Of a DNA stretch of 15,846 nt, positions 1-7,048 are shown one piece after another; position 1 is the first letter of the stretch; every line of letters begins with the position of its first letter. The translations under genes were made by a program, and so were the position numbers. Below the pieces are notes generated by a model. The model searched no databases. It was given only the letters and a program-made list of their open reading frames with translations, and had not been told where the DNA came from. The stretch is from SpSt-333 sp040751955 (GTDB taxonomy: Bacteria; Bacteroidota; Ignavibacteria; UBA10030; UBA8401): contig JBFMFY010000069.1 of assembly GCA_040751955.1 (NCBI GenBank), forward strand, positions 1 to 15,846, written 5' to 3'.

Positions 1-815
1 CGAGGCAAATAACCAAAGCTCCTGCACAAATGTCCAAACAACTCAAGGGCATTGGCAAAACGATTGCCGTAATATAAATTATGAGCGTTGTCAAAATAGG
101 GGCTTTTAATCTCATTCTGTGCGTTATCCGCATTGATCACGGTGATAATGTAAAGATCAAAAATATTTTTCCAGTTCGTGCCGTCGTAAAACTGAATATC
201 ATGATCGCCAGATGGGAATTGAACCGAATTCACCACGTCAGTTACTGCAGCCCCATACGCTTTTCGAAGAAAACAGCCAAATAACTTCCTAAATGTGATA
301 AAACATTTGCTTGGAGAAGAGGAAAAATCAATAACATCGTTCGCCAAAATCTCAGAGACAACATCAGCCACGCTTACCTCTTTCAACTTCACCAAAATAT
401 TCAGCAGGCGAATATCATACGTCCTAATATAAATACCACTTGTTCCAGGATTAATTACTGCATGTTCCTGAACGGTACTACTTGCCGGAAGACATTTGCC
501 CCAAAACAAATACGTGTCGCCCGCTCCTTCATCCAGGTAGAAACGAAATTGCACTTCACCCTGTAGCAATTTCCACCATACGCCAGAGGCATAGTTGGTG
601 TAATCATCTTTCAACGAAAGATTCATATCACCGCACTCAATAACCCCTATCTCATCCTCAATACGTTCATTTACATCACCAATTTCTTTCAAGCACGCCG
701 CCGCAGAAGGAATATGAGAAGCATTGCTGATGATGCTGTCATCGTAAAACAGCGTCACCTTCAATATTCCCGCTGCAACCTTCAAACTCCCCATATCTTT
801 CTGCACAATAGCCAT
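1..815 (-). CDS. Tail-tip or distal tail protein, partial at left edge
   Basis: A minus-strand frame opens at the ATG at 813-815 and stays open for 271 codons to the window edge, so the 3' end is missing. It starts MAIVQKDMGSLKVAAG. I do not recognise the family. It looks globular and beta-rich, with no signal peptide and no obvious membrane segment. Its ATG overlaps the stop codon of the tape measure gene by one base (TAATG), and AAGGAAGA sits six bases upstream, which supports the start and suggests coupled translation. In siphophages the genes directly after the tape measure encode the distal tail protein and baseplate hub, so a tail-tip role is inferred from position only. That the gene is real is near certain; the function is tentative. 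Confidence 0.8.
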   Translation of the reverse strand, partial: MAIVQKDMGSLKVAAGILKVTLFYDDSIISNASHIPSAAACLKEIGDVNERIEDEIGVIECGDMNLSLKDDYTNYASGVWWKLLQGEVQFRFYLDEGAGDTYLFWGKCLPASSTVQEHAVINPGTSGIYIRTYDIRLLNILVKLKEVSVADVVSEILANDVIDFSSSPSKCFITFRKLFGCFLRKAYGAAVTDVVNSVQFPSGDHDIQFYDGTNWKNIFDLYIITVINADNAQNEIKSPYFDNAHNLYYGNRFANALELFGHLCRSFGYLP

Positions 816-3631
816 TAAAATCTTCCTTCTCGATCAATTTTTTGCTGTATTGAAATCTCTTTCGTCATTTTCTTTCGGTCTAAATACGCGGCAAACTCTT
901 TCTGCTTCACCACCCTAATCAACTCATCCAACTTATCCAGCTTCTGCTCCACACTCGATAGATCAATCTCCCGCCCCTCAGGAAGAACAACACGCTGCAT
1001 CACCATCGCTTCCGTTAGCAATTCAGGCACCCGAAACTTCATCAGCGGCAGCGCTTTTTCCTTAACCTCCCCAACAAGCCCGCCATCGGCAAATTTCACA
1101 GCAACATCTTCACCAAACTGACGATAAACATATCGCCGGAATTCCTCCGTCTCTGTAATCGCAATTTTTTTCCGGTTTGCCTCTTCCAACATCGGCAAAC
1201 TCTTTTTCGTTGTTTCAGCATTGCTCACAAACTCCCCATTGCTCAATCGAGCGTTCACCTTGTCATCCTTCGGTCCGCCCGGACCTTTCACAACTCCATC
1301 CTCAGTAAATAACCCGCCCTCCTTCATTCCCGGCGGTTGAGAATTTGAAATCACCGCCAACTGCACCGCGCCGGCAGCAGCCGTTAAGCCCGCAAGAATT
1401 AAATTAAACGGCGGAGGAGCAGACGCCAGCGCCTTCGTGATCCCTTCGGCAATGTTAATTACCGCAGTAACGTACGAAAGATTTTTCTGCGCGTTAAACG
1501 CCTCAACTTTTATTGCTTGCTCTTTCGCCGCCGTCTCTTGCTGCGCTTGCTCTTTGCGCAAGGCAAATTCATTCTCCAGCGACTGCTGCCGATTGTTGAA
1601 TTCAAGATTGATCCGCTCCTTTTCCGCGGCAGTCTTCGCGTGTTCAAGCCGTTGGCGGCGTTCGCGCTGCAGTTGCTCCAGCGCAGAACGCTTATCGTTC
1701 TCAATCTCCTTCTGGCGCACCGTCCGCTCATTCTCAAGCGCGCGCAGTTTCCGGTCAGCGTCCTGCTGGATGTTCTGATTGATTAAATCACTCACCTGAC
1801 TGTAAAGATTCTTCGACGCGGAATAGACATCACGAACAAACTGTTCCTCCGAATACGTCAACACCTGCAGCGCTTGCTGATGCTCTTGAATCCTCTGCTG
1901 CAACAATTCACGCTGCTGTGCATTAGTCTCGCGTGCGTATTCTTTCTGCAGCCGGGCAATCTCCGCCTCTTTCCCCGCGATAGAATCAAGCGGTGCAAGT
2001 TCCTGTGTGCCAATCACAAAATCAACCGTGATCTGCGCTTTCTGTTGAGCAACATCAGAAAGAATCTTGTTCAGCGCATCGGTGTTGGCTTGCAGATCAA
2101 CTCGTATTTTCTCCGCATCGCTGCCGGTAGCGCTATGTAATTTTGCCTGAAGCGCCTGACGTTCAATCAGTAAAATCTCCGCCTGCGCATTCGCCTCCGC
2201 TTCAACACGTTTCATGGCAAAGTCGCGCGTAATTTCCAGCCGCTCCTGCTCGGTCTTCGCTTTCGAAAGCGCAACACGCTCGTCTAAATCAATACGAGAG
2301 AGCGCTTCTTCATGTTCCATCTCGCTCATCCGCTTCAATGCCGCGGCTCTGGTCTCAATGGCAAACGTATTCTTCTGCTGTTCGATTGCTCGAAAGTCAT
2401 TATCCCGCTTCTGCTCTTCCAATGCCAAAAACTGCGTGTACTGCTGTTGAGTAATCTTCTTCTCTCTCAGTTCCTCATCGAGTTCCGCTTTCGCTTCGGT
2501 GAATCGCAACTGAGCAGCAGCACGCTCTTTGTTGATCCCTTCCTCCATCGCATCGACCTGTGCCTTCTGCAGACGTATGGCAATCGCCGCCTGTTCGGAA
2601 AGCCGCTCATTCGTGCTCTTCAGCAAATTGGCGCGCTCGCGCTCCTTCACCTCAATCTGGTCGGCAATCGCTTTCGCATCCGATCCCTTTTTATTCTGCG
2701 CCTCGCGCAGTGCGGCAATTTCATCATCAAGAATTTTTACACGGCTCCGGTTGGCAAGCTCCTCCTCGCCAACTTTTTTTGTCCGTTCCAGCAGCGCCGT
2801 ACGTTCACCTTCGCCGCCGGTCAGATCAAACGTTGTTCCGAAACGCATGTTGAGAAACGCTTTTAACTGACCGCTCCACGAATTCATCGTCTCGTCAGCG
2901 CGCCGCTTCGATTGTTGAATCTGATTGTCAATCTCAATGAACTTGTCCTTAATCTCCTCCACATTCATCTCACGGAATTCTTTCTGCACATTCTCAATCG
3001 CCTGCGCATAGTCCGAGAGCGTTCTTTCGCCAGCCAGCGTTGTCAGTGAAAATTCCTTAACAGAATCACCAGAATTCTCAAATAATCCCGGCAGTATTTG
3101 CAACAGCGCAATCACCGCCGTCAGTGCAATCATCACGCCCCCCGGCCCGGCCAATGCCCCGGTAAGCATTTTCGTCATGCTCTGACCGGTTGCCGCGCTT
3201 TCAGCTTTCACTGCTCCAAGATAACTAATCATCTGTTCCAGGTTATTGCCAATTGCCTGCACACCGTAACGGAAACCGTTTTGAAATTGTGTCGAGTCAG
3301 ATAGCGTTTGTGAGAACGAAGTAACAGCCATACGCGCATTACCGCTGGTTCCGGTCACCTTAAACAACTGCGCTTCCGCAGCGGCAAGTTCTTTATTAGC
3401 ATCTGCGCTCATCTCGGCAAGCTCATTAAACTGAGGGCTTCCCAACTCACTGTTTTCCAACAGTTGCGTCAGCATTGCCGCTTTCTGTCTGAGCAGTTCA
3501 ATCGAGTTCGAACCTTGAGTTCCGAGCACATTCAACCGTTCGGCGACCTTCTGCACATTCTCATCAGTCAACTGAAGCGTTGCAATCGCCTCTTTACCGT
3601 TGATCACTATTTTTATTTCAACTGTATTCAT
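815..3631 (-). CDS. Tail tape measure protein
   Basis: A 938-residue protein that would set tail length and help DNA passage. A hydrophobic stretch lies at about residues 158-184 and a second one just before residue 769. Between them, about residues 280-700 are rich in E, K, Q, A and R with heptad-like spacing, as in long coiled coils. Near residues 783-805 is the segment GPGGPKDDKVNARLSNGEF followed by VSNA, the glycine-rich GEFV-type motif common near the C terminus of tape measure proteins. It follows the G/GT chaperone genes, the standard order. At roughly 1.5 angstroms per residue the predicted tail is about 140 nm, which fits a siphovirus. The start is preceded by GGGAGAGGGAG, which belongs to a palindromic repeat (3641-3674). 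Confidence 0.93.
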   Translation of the reverse strand: MNTVEIKIVINGKEAIATLQLTDENVQKVAERLNVLGTQGSNSIELLRQKAAMLTQLLENSELGSPQFNELAEMSADANKELAAAEAQLFKVTGTSGNARMAVTSFSQTLSDSTQFQNGFRYGVQAIGNNLEQMISYLGAVKAESAATGQSMTKMLTGALAGPGGVMIALTAVIALLQILPGLFENSGDSVKEFSLTTLAGERTLSDYAQAIENVQKEFREMNVEEIKDKFIEIDNQIQQSKRRADETMNSWSGQLKAFLNMRFGTTFDLTGGEGERTALLERTKKVGEEELANRSRVKILDDEIAALREAQNKKGSDAKAIADQIEVKERERANLLKSTNERLSEQAAIAIRLQKAQVDAMEEGINKERAAAQLRFTEAKAELDEELREKKITQQQYTQFLALEEQKRDNDFRAIEQQKNTFAIETRAAALKRMSEMEHEEALSRIDLDERVALSKAKTEQERLEITRDFAMKRVEAEANAQAEILLIERQALQAKLHSATGSDAEKIRVDLQANTDALNKILSDVAQQKAQITVDFVIGTQELAPLDSIAGKEAEIARLQKEYARETNAQQRELLQQRIQEHQQALQVLTYSEEQFVRDVYSASKNLYSQVSDLINQNIQQDADRKLRALENERTVRQKEIENDKRSALEQLQRERRQRLEHAKTAAEKERINLEFNNRQQSLENEFALRKEQAQQETAAKEQAIKVEAFNAQKNLSYVTAVINIAEGITKALASAPPPFNLILAGLTAAAGAVQLAVISNSQPPGMKEGGLFTEDGVVKGPGGPKDDKVNARLSNGEFVSNAETTKKSLPMLEEANRKKIAITETEEFRRYVYRQFGEDVAVKFADGGLVGEVKEKALPLMKFRVPELLTEAMVMQRVVLPEGREIDLSSVEQKLDKLDELIRVVKQKEFAAYLDRKKMTKEISIQQKIDREGRF

Positions 3632-3640
3632 ATTTTTTTC

Positions 3641-3674
3641 TCCCTCTCCCTTTGGGAGAGGGTTGGGGTGAGGG
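3641..3674. repeat. REP-like palindrome R1, next to tape measure start
   Basis: CCCTCTCCC at 3642-3650 and GGGAGAGGG at 3654-3662 form a perfect 9-bp stem with a TTT loop, followed by TTGGGGTGAGGG. The element fills the space between the stop of the T reading frame (3675-3677) and the tape measure start. Read on the minus strand, its GGGAGAGGGAG is the only good ribosome binding site for the tape measure gene. Same family as 8331-8366 and 14543-14575. Confidence 0.85.
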
Positions 3675-4315
3675 CTATAACCGTTGCAATATCTTCTGCA
3701 GCAACATCACAATGTATCCCTCCGGCAATTCTATTTCAGCAGACGTAATCTCATCAAAATCTTCTTTCACTCTCCCGATCTTTTGCAACGCATACTCCAC
3801 ACAATCACTGTACCGCCAGTGTTGCCACAGTTGCTTCCATTCCAGCGCGCTTCCTCCGGCACAAACAAAAACGAGGCTGCGAAGATGCTTCACAAAATCT
3901 TCGTCAACCTCGCTATTCATTTCCCTCCCCCCATCGGGGAGAGTGTTGGGGTGTGTGGCACCGGCAAACTCGCGGGCTACCTCACCCGCCCGTAAAAGGT
4001 CAAAATTAAGAGTAAAAAAAAATCCAAATTCACCTGCGCAATCGTTGTCACCGGAACATTCGCCGCTACCTCCGGCGAAATTTCTCTCTCAAGACACGCC
4101 GACAAAATCATCGCCGCACTCTGCGAATCCCCTGTGGCATCTAACGCAAGTATCCCGAACTCTCGCGACGCCGCTTCCACACCCTCTTTTGCCGGAAGAA
4201 ACAGTTCCGAAAGTTTTGTCTTTCCGTAAAATTTCAAAAACGCCTCAATCCGTTTCGGTGTCGGTTCTGCAAGGTGAATTTCTTCATTTACAATTACATA
4301 CGTCGGCCGTTCCAT
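3675..4315 (-). CDS. Tail assembly chaperone GT fusion via -1 frameshift
   Basis: Predicted frameshift product. Translation starts at 4315, reads 101 codons through TTA at 4015-4013, slips back one base and continues with ACT at 4013 in the -1 frame for 112 residues to the stop at 3675-3677, giving about 213 residues. The -1 frame is open over the whole stretch: a 31-residue linker, then the part beginning MNSEVDEDFVKHLRSL. In lambda-like phages G and GT are made this way just upstream of the tape measure and act as its chaperones. The linker residues THPNTLPDGGRE come from a repeat remnant. The last 81 residues could also start alone at 3920, where GGGGGGAGGG is two bases before the ATG. Fusion is inferred from frame, position and slippery site. 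Confidence 0.75.
3923..3958. repeat. Degenerate REP-like element R2 inside GT linker
   Basis: CCCTCCCCCCATCGGGGAGAG followed by TGTTGGGGTGTG is a decayed copy of the R1/R6/R8 palindrome. It keeps the CCCTC...GGGGAGAG arms and the GGGGTG tail. It lies inside the predicted -1 frame linker and just ahead of the possible internal start at 3920. The related intact repeat reads as HPNPLPKGE in this frame; here it reads as HPNTLPDGGRE, so it stays in frame without a stop. Confidence 0.65.
3977..4315 (-). CDS. Tail assembly chaperone G, unshifted product
   Basis: A 112-residue protein starting MERPTYVIVNEEIHLAEPTP. It precedes the T frame and the tape measure, the invariant position of the siphophage tail assembly chaperone that binds and protects the tape measure during tail assembly. 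Size suits the family. Near its end a run of nine T residues (minus strand, 4022-4014) forms a slippery site; without slippage translation ends 12 codons after the TTA, with the hydrophobic tail FFLLLILTFYGRVR. The start overlaps the upstream 105-aa gene's stop by one base, and GGGGGAGAT from repeat R3 (4321 onward) is the ribosome binding site. The sequence is too divergent for me to recognise without its context. Confidence 0.8.
   Translation of the reverse strand: MERPTYVIVNEEIHLAEPTPKRIEAFLKFYGKTKLSELFLPAKEGVEAASREFGILALDATGDSQSAAMILSACLEREISPEVAANVPVTTIAQVNLDFFLLLILTFYGRVR
4013..4022 (-). promoter_or_regulatory. Programmed -1 ribosomal frameshift site (T9-A)
   Basis: On the minus strand the frame-0 codons are GAT TTT TTT TTA CTC. 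This contains T-TTT-TTA and also T-TTT-TTT, both valid X-XXY-YYZ slippery heptamers in the correct register. Slippage by -1 enters the open T frame. A Shine-Dalgarno-like AGGTG lies about 11 bases upstream (4035-4031). A small stem (GCGGGT at 3989-3984 with GCCCGC at 3977-3972, one G-U pair) lies 23 bases downstream, which is rather far for a classic stimulator. Confidence 0.75.
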
Positions 4316-4632
4316 TATTCATCTCCCCCTTGTGTGTTAGGTTCAGGTGTCGGGGAAGGTCGACGACTCGACTCGTCGAGGGGTGTCGCGCTCTCCGCAA
4401 CGGGGGATGTAAACCATACCCCCTCCATGTCCGGATGATTCAAATACTCAAGAGCATCATCATGCGTCAACGCAAGAATTCCTTCCGCTTCAAGTTCGGC
4501 AACAATATCAGCATCAGCGTCACAGTCATATTCAACCACTGCCTCGCTGCCGTCAATACTCACTCGCCGGTGTTCCCAATCCAATTCCGGAAATCGTTCC
4601 TGCAATATTTCTTTTGAACCGATGAAATACAT
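4315..4632 (-). CDS. Tail-region protein of unknown function (105 aa)
   Basis: A 105-residue acidic protein starting MYFIGSKEILQERFPELDWE. The ATG at 4632 follows the tail tube B stop with one base between (TAG-T-ATG), so it is probably coupled to it. I do not recognise a family. In this position (after the tube, before the chaperones) many phages carry a tail completion or small tail assembly protein, but the sequence gives no proof. The last 20 or so residues (SATPLDESSRRPSPTPEPNT and the end) are proline-rich and are encoded by repeat R3, so the native C terminus may have been replaced or extended by the repeat. An open frame further upstream to 4938 exists but overlaps the tube gene and is not credible. 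Confidence 0.75.
   Translation of the reverse strand: MYFIGSKEILQERFPELDWEHRRVSIDGSEAVVEYDCDADADIVAELEAEGILALTHDDALEYLNHPDMEGVWFTSPVAESATPLDESSRRPSPTPEPNTQGGDE
4321..4385. repeat. Mosaic palindromic repeat R3
   Basis: Left flank ATCTCCCCCTTGTG, right flank CGAGGGGTGT, with an inner palindrome CGACGACTCGACTCGTCG (6-bp stem CGACGA/TCGTCG). A 33-bp block at 4351-4383 is identical to 5867-5899. On the minus strand it encodes the C terminus of the 105-aa protein and supplies GGGGGAGAT as ribosome binding site for chaperone G. Confidence 0.8.
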
Positions 4633-4633
4633 A

Positions 4634-5827
4634 CTATAATCCAAAAATCGCTTTCTCTGCGTTGAAATGAGAGGCAACAATCGTTCCAATATTGCTCGGC
4701 AATTTTCCCGCACCGAAATTGTAATATCGAATCGCACCGATGTCCAAATTACCATAAACACCGGAGACAGAACGTCCGATATAGAAATTATTCGTTGTCG
4801 ATGAATTGCCGATCGATGCGACTGACGAAGATTGCACTTGTTGCCCATCAATATATAGAATACCGTTTCCGTCACGGTCAATTGCAACCGCAAGATGTTT
4901 CCACACATTCTGTAACACACTGCCGCCGGTCGGTGCATATTGATTGGTCCCGTCTCCTAAATTAAAACCAAATGCATTGCCGTTGGTTCGGTAAAACAAC
5001 CATCCGGGCGTTGGATTGCCATACGATGTTTTGTTGCCGAACAGGTAAACACCGCCGCCGTCGGCAGCAAACACTTTCACCCACGCTTCCACAAGAAAAT
5101 CATCCACAGCATTGGGACTCAAGATGTTCCCGAAATTGATGTAATCATTCACACCGTTGAATCCGATGGAATAATACCCGGCAAGCGGCGCATTGTTCCA
5201 TTTTGGCACATCAGCAAAATAAAACACACTCAAACGGTTATCACTTGCCTCATACACTTTCCCCGTCTGTCCAAAATTTCCAAGATAGGGTAGAAACGCA
5301 AAAACCAAATCTTCCTGCCGGATGTTGTTGATATACTGCTGATACTTGTAAGCAACATCGGCGGCAAAGGCGGCAGGCGCCGCGCCGATGGTGCCAAGTG
5401 CTTCATCCGGACTGATTTTTTTCTCCGTTGAAAACTGCACCACGCTCTTGCCACCCGATTTCAGATCGTGCGGTGTTTCAACATTCATCAAAAACTTTAG
5501 CAATTTATGCGACTGCTGCACGCCAAATCCGTAAATATTCACCTGCGCATTTTTGAATTTTTTCTTGGCGTTAATCGACTGCTGCGAAGCGCTCAGAGAA
5601 TTGATATTCACACTGGCAATCTCTCCCAGTTGAAGCAGGCTTCCACTCCCATCTTTTTGCGTCAGTTTTTTCGTTTCGCTCTGAACCGAATTTTCATCCA
5701 GAAAACCCAAACTCAAGAGCGGAAACGTATCACCACATTGCGCCGGCGACGCCGCTCCGGCATCATCCACCGCAGCAAGCACTACATCACTGGCGCCTTT
5801 TAATAATTTATTGACATCTTTCGGCAT
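4634..5827 (-). CDS. Tail tube protein B with C-terminal LamG domain
   Basis: A 397-residue protein. The start at 5827 (MPKDVNKLLKG) is preferred over an ATG nine codons earlier, because the extra residues come from repeat R4 and the upstream paralogue also begins MPK. Residues 1 to about 140 resemble tail tube A: ETKKLTQKDGSGS matches ESKKSVQKEGGGG, and LMNVET matches ILNVET. About residues 219-391 form a laminin-G/concanavalin-like domain: GYYSIGFNGVNDYINFG, then FLVEAWVK, then WKHLAVAIDRDGNGILYIDG, then FYIGR and IGAIRYYN. Such domains bind glycans or decorate surfaces. I infer a tube subunit displaying a glycan-binding module outward; it could instead be a tail terminator or minor tail protein. 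The ribosome binding site GGGGGGAGAT lies in R4. Confidence 0.83.
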   Translation of the reverse strand: MPKDVNKLLKGASDVVLAAVDDAGAASPAQCGDTFPLLSLGFLDENSVQSETKKLTQKDGSGSLLQLGEIASVNINSLSASQQSINAKKKFKNAQVNIYGFGVQQSHKLLKFLMNVETPHDLKSGGKSVVQFSTEKKISPDEALGTIGAAPAAFAADVAYKYQQYINNIRQEDLVFAFLPYLGNFGQTGKVYEASDNRLSVFYFADVPKWNNAPLAGYYSIGFNGVNDYINFGNILSPNAVDDFLVEAWVKVFAADGGGVYLFGNKTSYGNPTPGWLFYRTNGNAFGFNLGDGTNQYAPTGGSVLQNVWKHLAVAIDRDGNGILYIDGQQVQSSSVASIGNSSTTNNFYIGRSVSGVYGNLDIGAIRYYNFGAGKLPSNIGTIVASHFNAEKAIFGL

Positions 5828-5833
5828 AAAATT

Positions 5834-5905
5834 GATCTCCCCCCTTGTGGGCAAGCCCCTGCACGCCGGGGAAGGTCGACGACTCGACTCGTCGAGGGGC
5901 AGGGG
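5834..5905. repeat. Mosaic palindromic repeat R4
   Basis: Left flank GATCTCCCCCCTTGTGG, right end CGAGGGGCAGGGGATGTT. It contains the same 33-bp block (5867-5899) as R3, including the CGACGACTCGACTCGTCG hairpin, plus an extra GGGCAAGCCCCTGCACGCC segment. It fills most of the space between tail tube A and tail tube B and carries the ribosome binding site of tube B. Confidence 0.8.
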
Positions 5906-5924
5906 ATGTTAAACATTAGGGGTA

Positions 5925-6389
5925 TTACGACACCGTCGTTGACGTTGAACTGAACGCGTACACATTCGCCTCGTCGTATTCGCTCTTTTCACCAGACAAG
6001 GTAATCATGCTCTTGTTCTGCGGACCTGCGTCCAACTTGGTTTCAACGTTGAGAATGAAATTCTTGATTTTTATTTCCTGATTCGTCGCGCTCACACTTC
6101 CGGTCGGTTTCACCATAATCCACACGTTTTTATTTTTCAAAGCATTCAGCGTCGAAAAATCCAGCACCTGCAGCGCACCGATCTTGAAATTCCAATCACT
6201 GTTCACTTGTATCGCTCCGCCTCCCCCTTCTTTCTGAACAGATTTCTTGGATTCCACCACCAACGATGCTTCATCGGTATATCCGATTTCATCCGCTGAT
6301 GCCCACGACGGCTCACTGCCGTTGGTCGATTCTTTAATGTAAATCTTATCGCTGGTCTGCTTTAAGACCTTCGCAATATTCTTCGGCAT
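5925..6389 (-). CDS. Tail tube protein A
   Basis: A 154-residue protein starting MPKNIAKVLKQTSDKIYIKE. It is homologous to the N-terminal part of the next gene's product (see the shared KK-x3-K-[DE]-G-[SG]-G-[SG] and NVET segments), and its size and position ahead of the chaperones fit a siphophage major tail tube protein, which polymerises into the tail channel. AAAGGAGT lies six bases upstream of the ATG at 6389, a strong binding site independent of the nearby repeat R5. The tube role rests on size, order and the paralogue pair rather than on a recognised signature. Confidence 0.72.
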   Translation of the reverse strand: MPKNIAKVLKQTSDKIYIKESTNGSEPSWASADEIGYTDEASLVVESKKSVQKEGGGGAIQVNSDWNFKIGALQVLDFSTLNALKNKNVWIMVKPTGSVSATNQEIKIKNFILNVETKLDAGPQNKSMITLSGEKSEYDEANVYAFSSTSTTVS

Positions 6390-6407
6390 GACATGACTCC
6401 TTTAATA

Positions 6408-6462
6408 ATCTCCCCCTTTTGCATTGCCTGCGCGTTCGCGCAGGCAGGCACGAGGGGTGTTA
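6408..6462. repeat. Mosaic palindromic repeat R5
   Basis: It has the left flank AATCTCCCCCTTTTG and right flank CGAGGGGTGTTAAA seen in R3 and R4, but a different core: TGCCTGCGCG at 6425-6434 and CGCGCAGGCA at 6437-6446, a perfect 10-bp stem with a TT loop. It lies between the holin-like gene and tail tube A. A terminator role is possible but no T run follows on the minus strand. Confidence 0.8.
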
Positions 6463-6469
6463 AAAAAAA

Positions 6470-7048
6470 TTATCCAATCTTCAGCGGCTGCTTGGTCACG
6501 AACCGCAACACAATGTTCAGCACATCTAAAATCTGAGCCATCAAATCAGGACTTAACACCGGCACACCAATCAGCGGTCCAATAAACACCCACACTCCGC
6601 TAATCACGTTCGTCCACACCGTCTTCGAATAATACCACGGCTTACTGCCGCCAACTTCTTCCACAATCACCACCGGTTTCTTGGTGAGAAACCTCAAGAT
6701 CAGATTGTACGCCAGCGTGAGTGTGAACATCAACTCAGGACTCAGCACTGGAATACCGATCATCGGTCCCACGAACGACCATATCAGCAACAACAAGTTG
6801 CCGATAATTGTTTTTGAATACAGCCACGATTTCGTTTGCATAGTTAATCCTTTTTGCGAACTCAAAATATCGTTAATCAAATTCTCCCTCACCCACAACC
6901 TCAGCAAATCAAACCAGTGAACAGGCGGTGTAACAGATTTCGGTTCGTCGGTGATCCTCACCTTTTCCAACTTCACATTTTGCAATTCGTCATTTGTAAT
7001 TGGCTTTTGTTTCAAGCCTTCCGGTTCGATCGGTCGTATTGTTTCCAT
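6470..7048 (-). CDS. Holin-like membrane protein with internal duplication
   Basis: A 192-residue protein with two copies of a unit of about 55 residues: 73-126 (KSWLYSKTIIGN...VGPMIGIPVLSPELM...ILRFLTKKP) and 136-190 (KPWYYSKTVWTN...IGPLIGVPVLSPDLM...VLRFVTKQP). Each unit has two hydrophobic segments, so four membrane spans are likely. The SKTVW-type opening resembles small phage holin-like proteins. It is the third gene of a coupled lysis-type cassette: its ATG overlaps the preceding stop (TAATG). An in-frame ATG at residue 70 (6841) has AAGGA seven bases upstream and would make a 123-residue form containing only the two repeats, so two products are possible. Permeabilising the inner membrane for the lytic enzyme is the inferred role. 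Confidence 0.72.
   Translation of the reverse strand: METIRPIEPEGLKQKPITNDELQNVKLEKVRITDEPKSVTPPVHWFDLLRLWVRENLINDILSSQKGLTMQTKSWLYSKTIIGNLLLLIWSFVGPMIGIPVLSPELMFTLTLAYNLILRFLTKKPVVIVEEVGGSKPWYYSKTVWTNVISGVWVFIGPLIGVPVLSPDLMAQILDVLNIVLRFVTKQPLKIG

Noticed and set aside
2312..2866. Plus-strand open frames opposite the tape measure gene
   Set aside because: Their openness follows from the codon bias of the long coiled-coil gene on the other strand; translations look non-protein-like.
3652..4617. Long open plus-strand frame of about 320 codons across the chaperone genes
   Set aside because: It lies opposite coupled minus-strand genes, starts in a repeat, has no binding site and gives a low-complexity, S/P/R-rich translation typical of an antisense shadow.
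4633..4938. Upstream extension of the 105-aa protein
   Set aside because: It overlaps the LamG coding region in another frame; the ATG at 4632 directly after the tube B stop is the natural coupled start.
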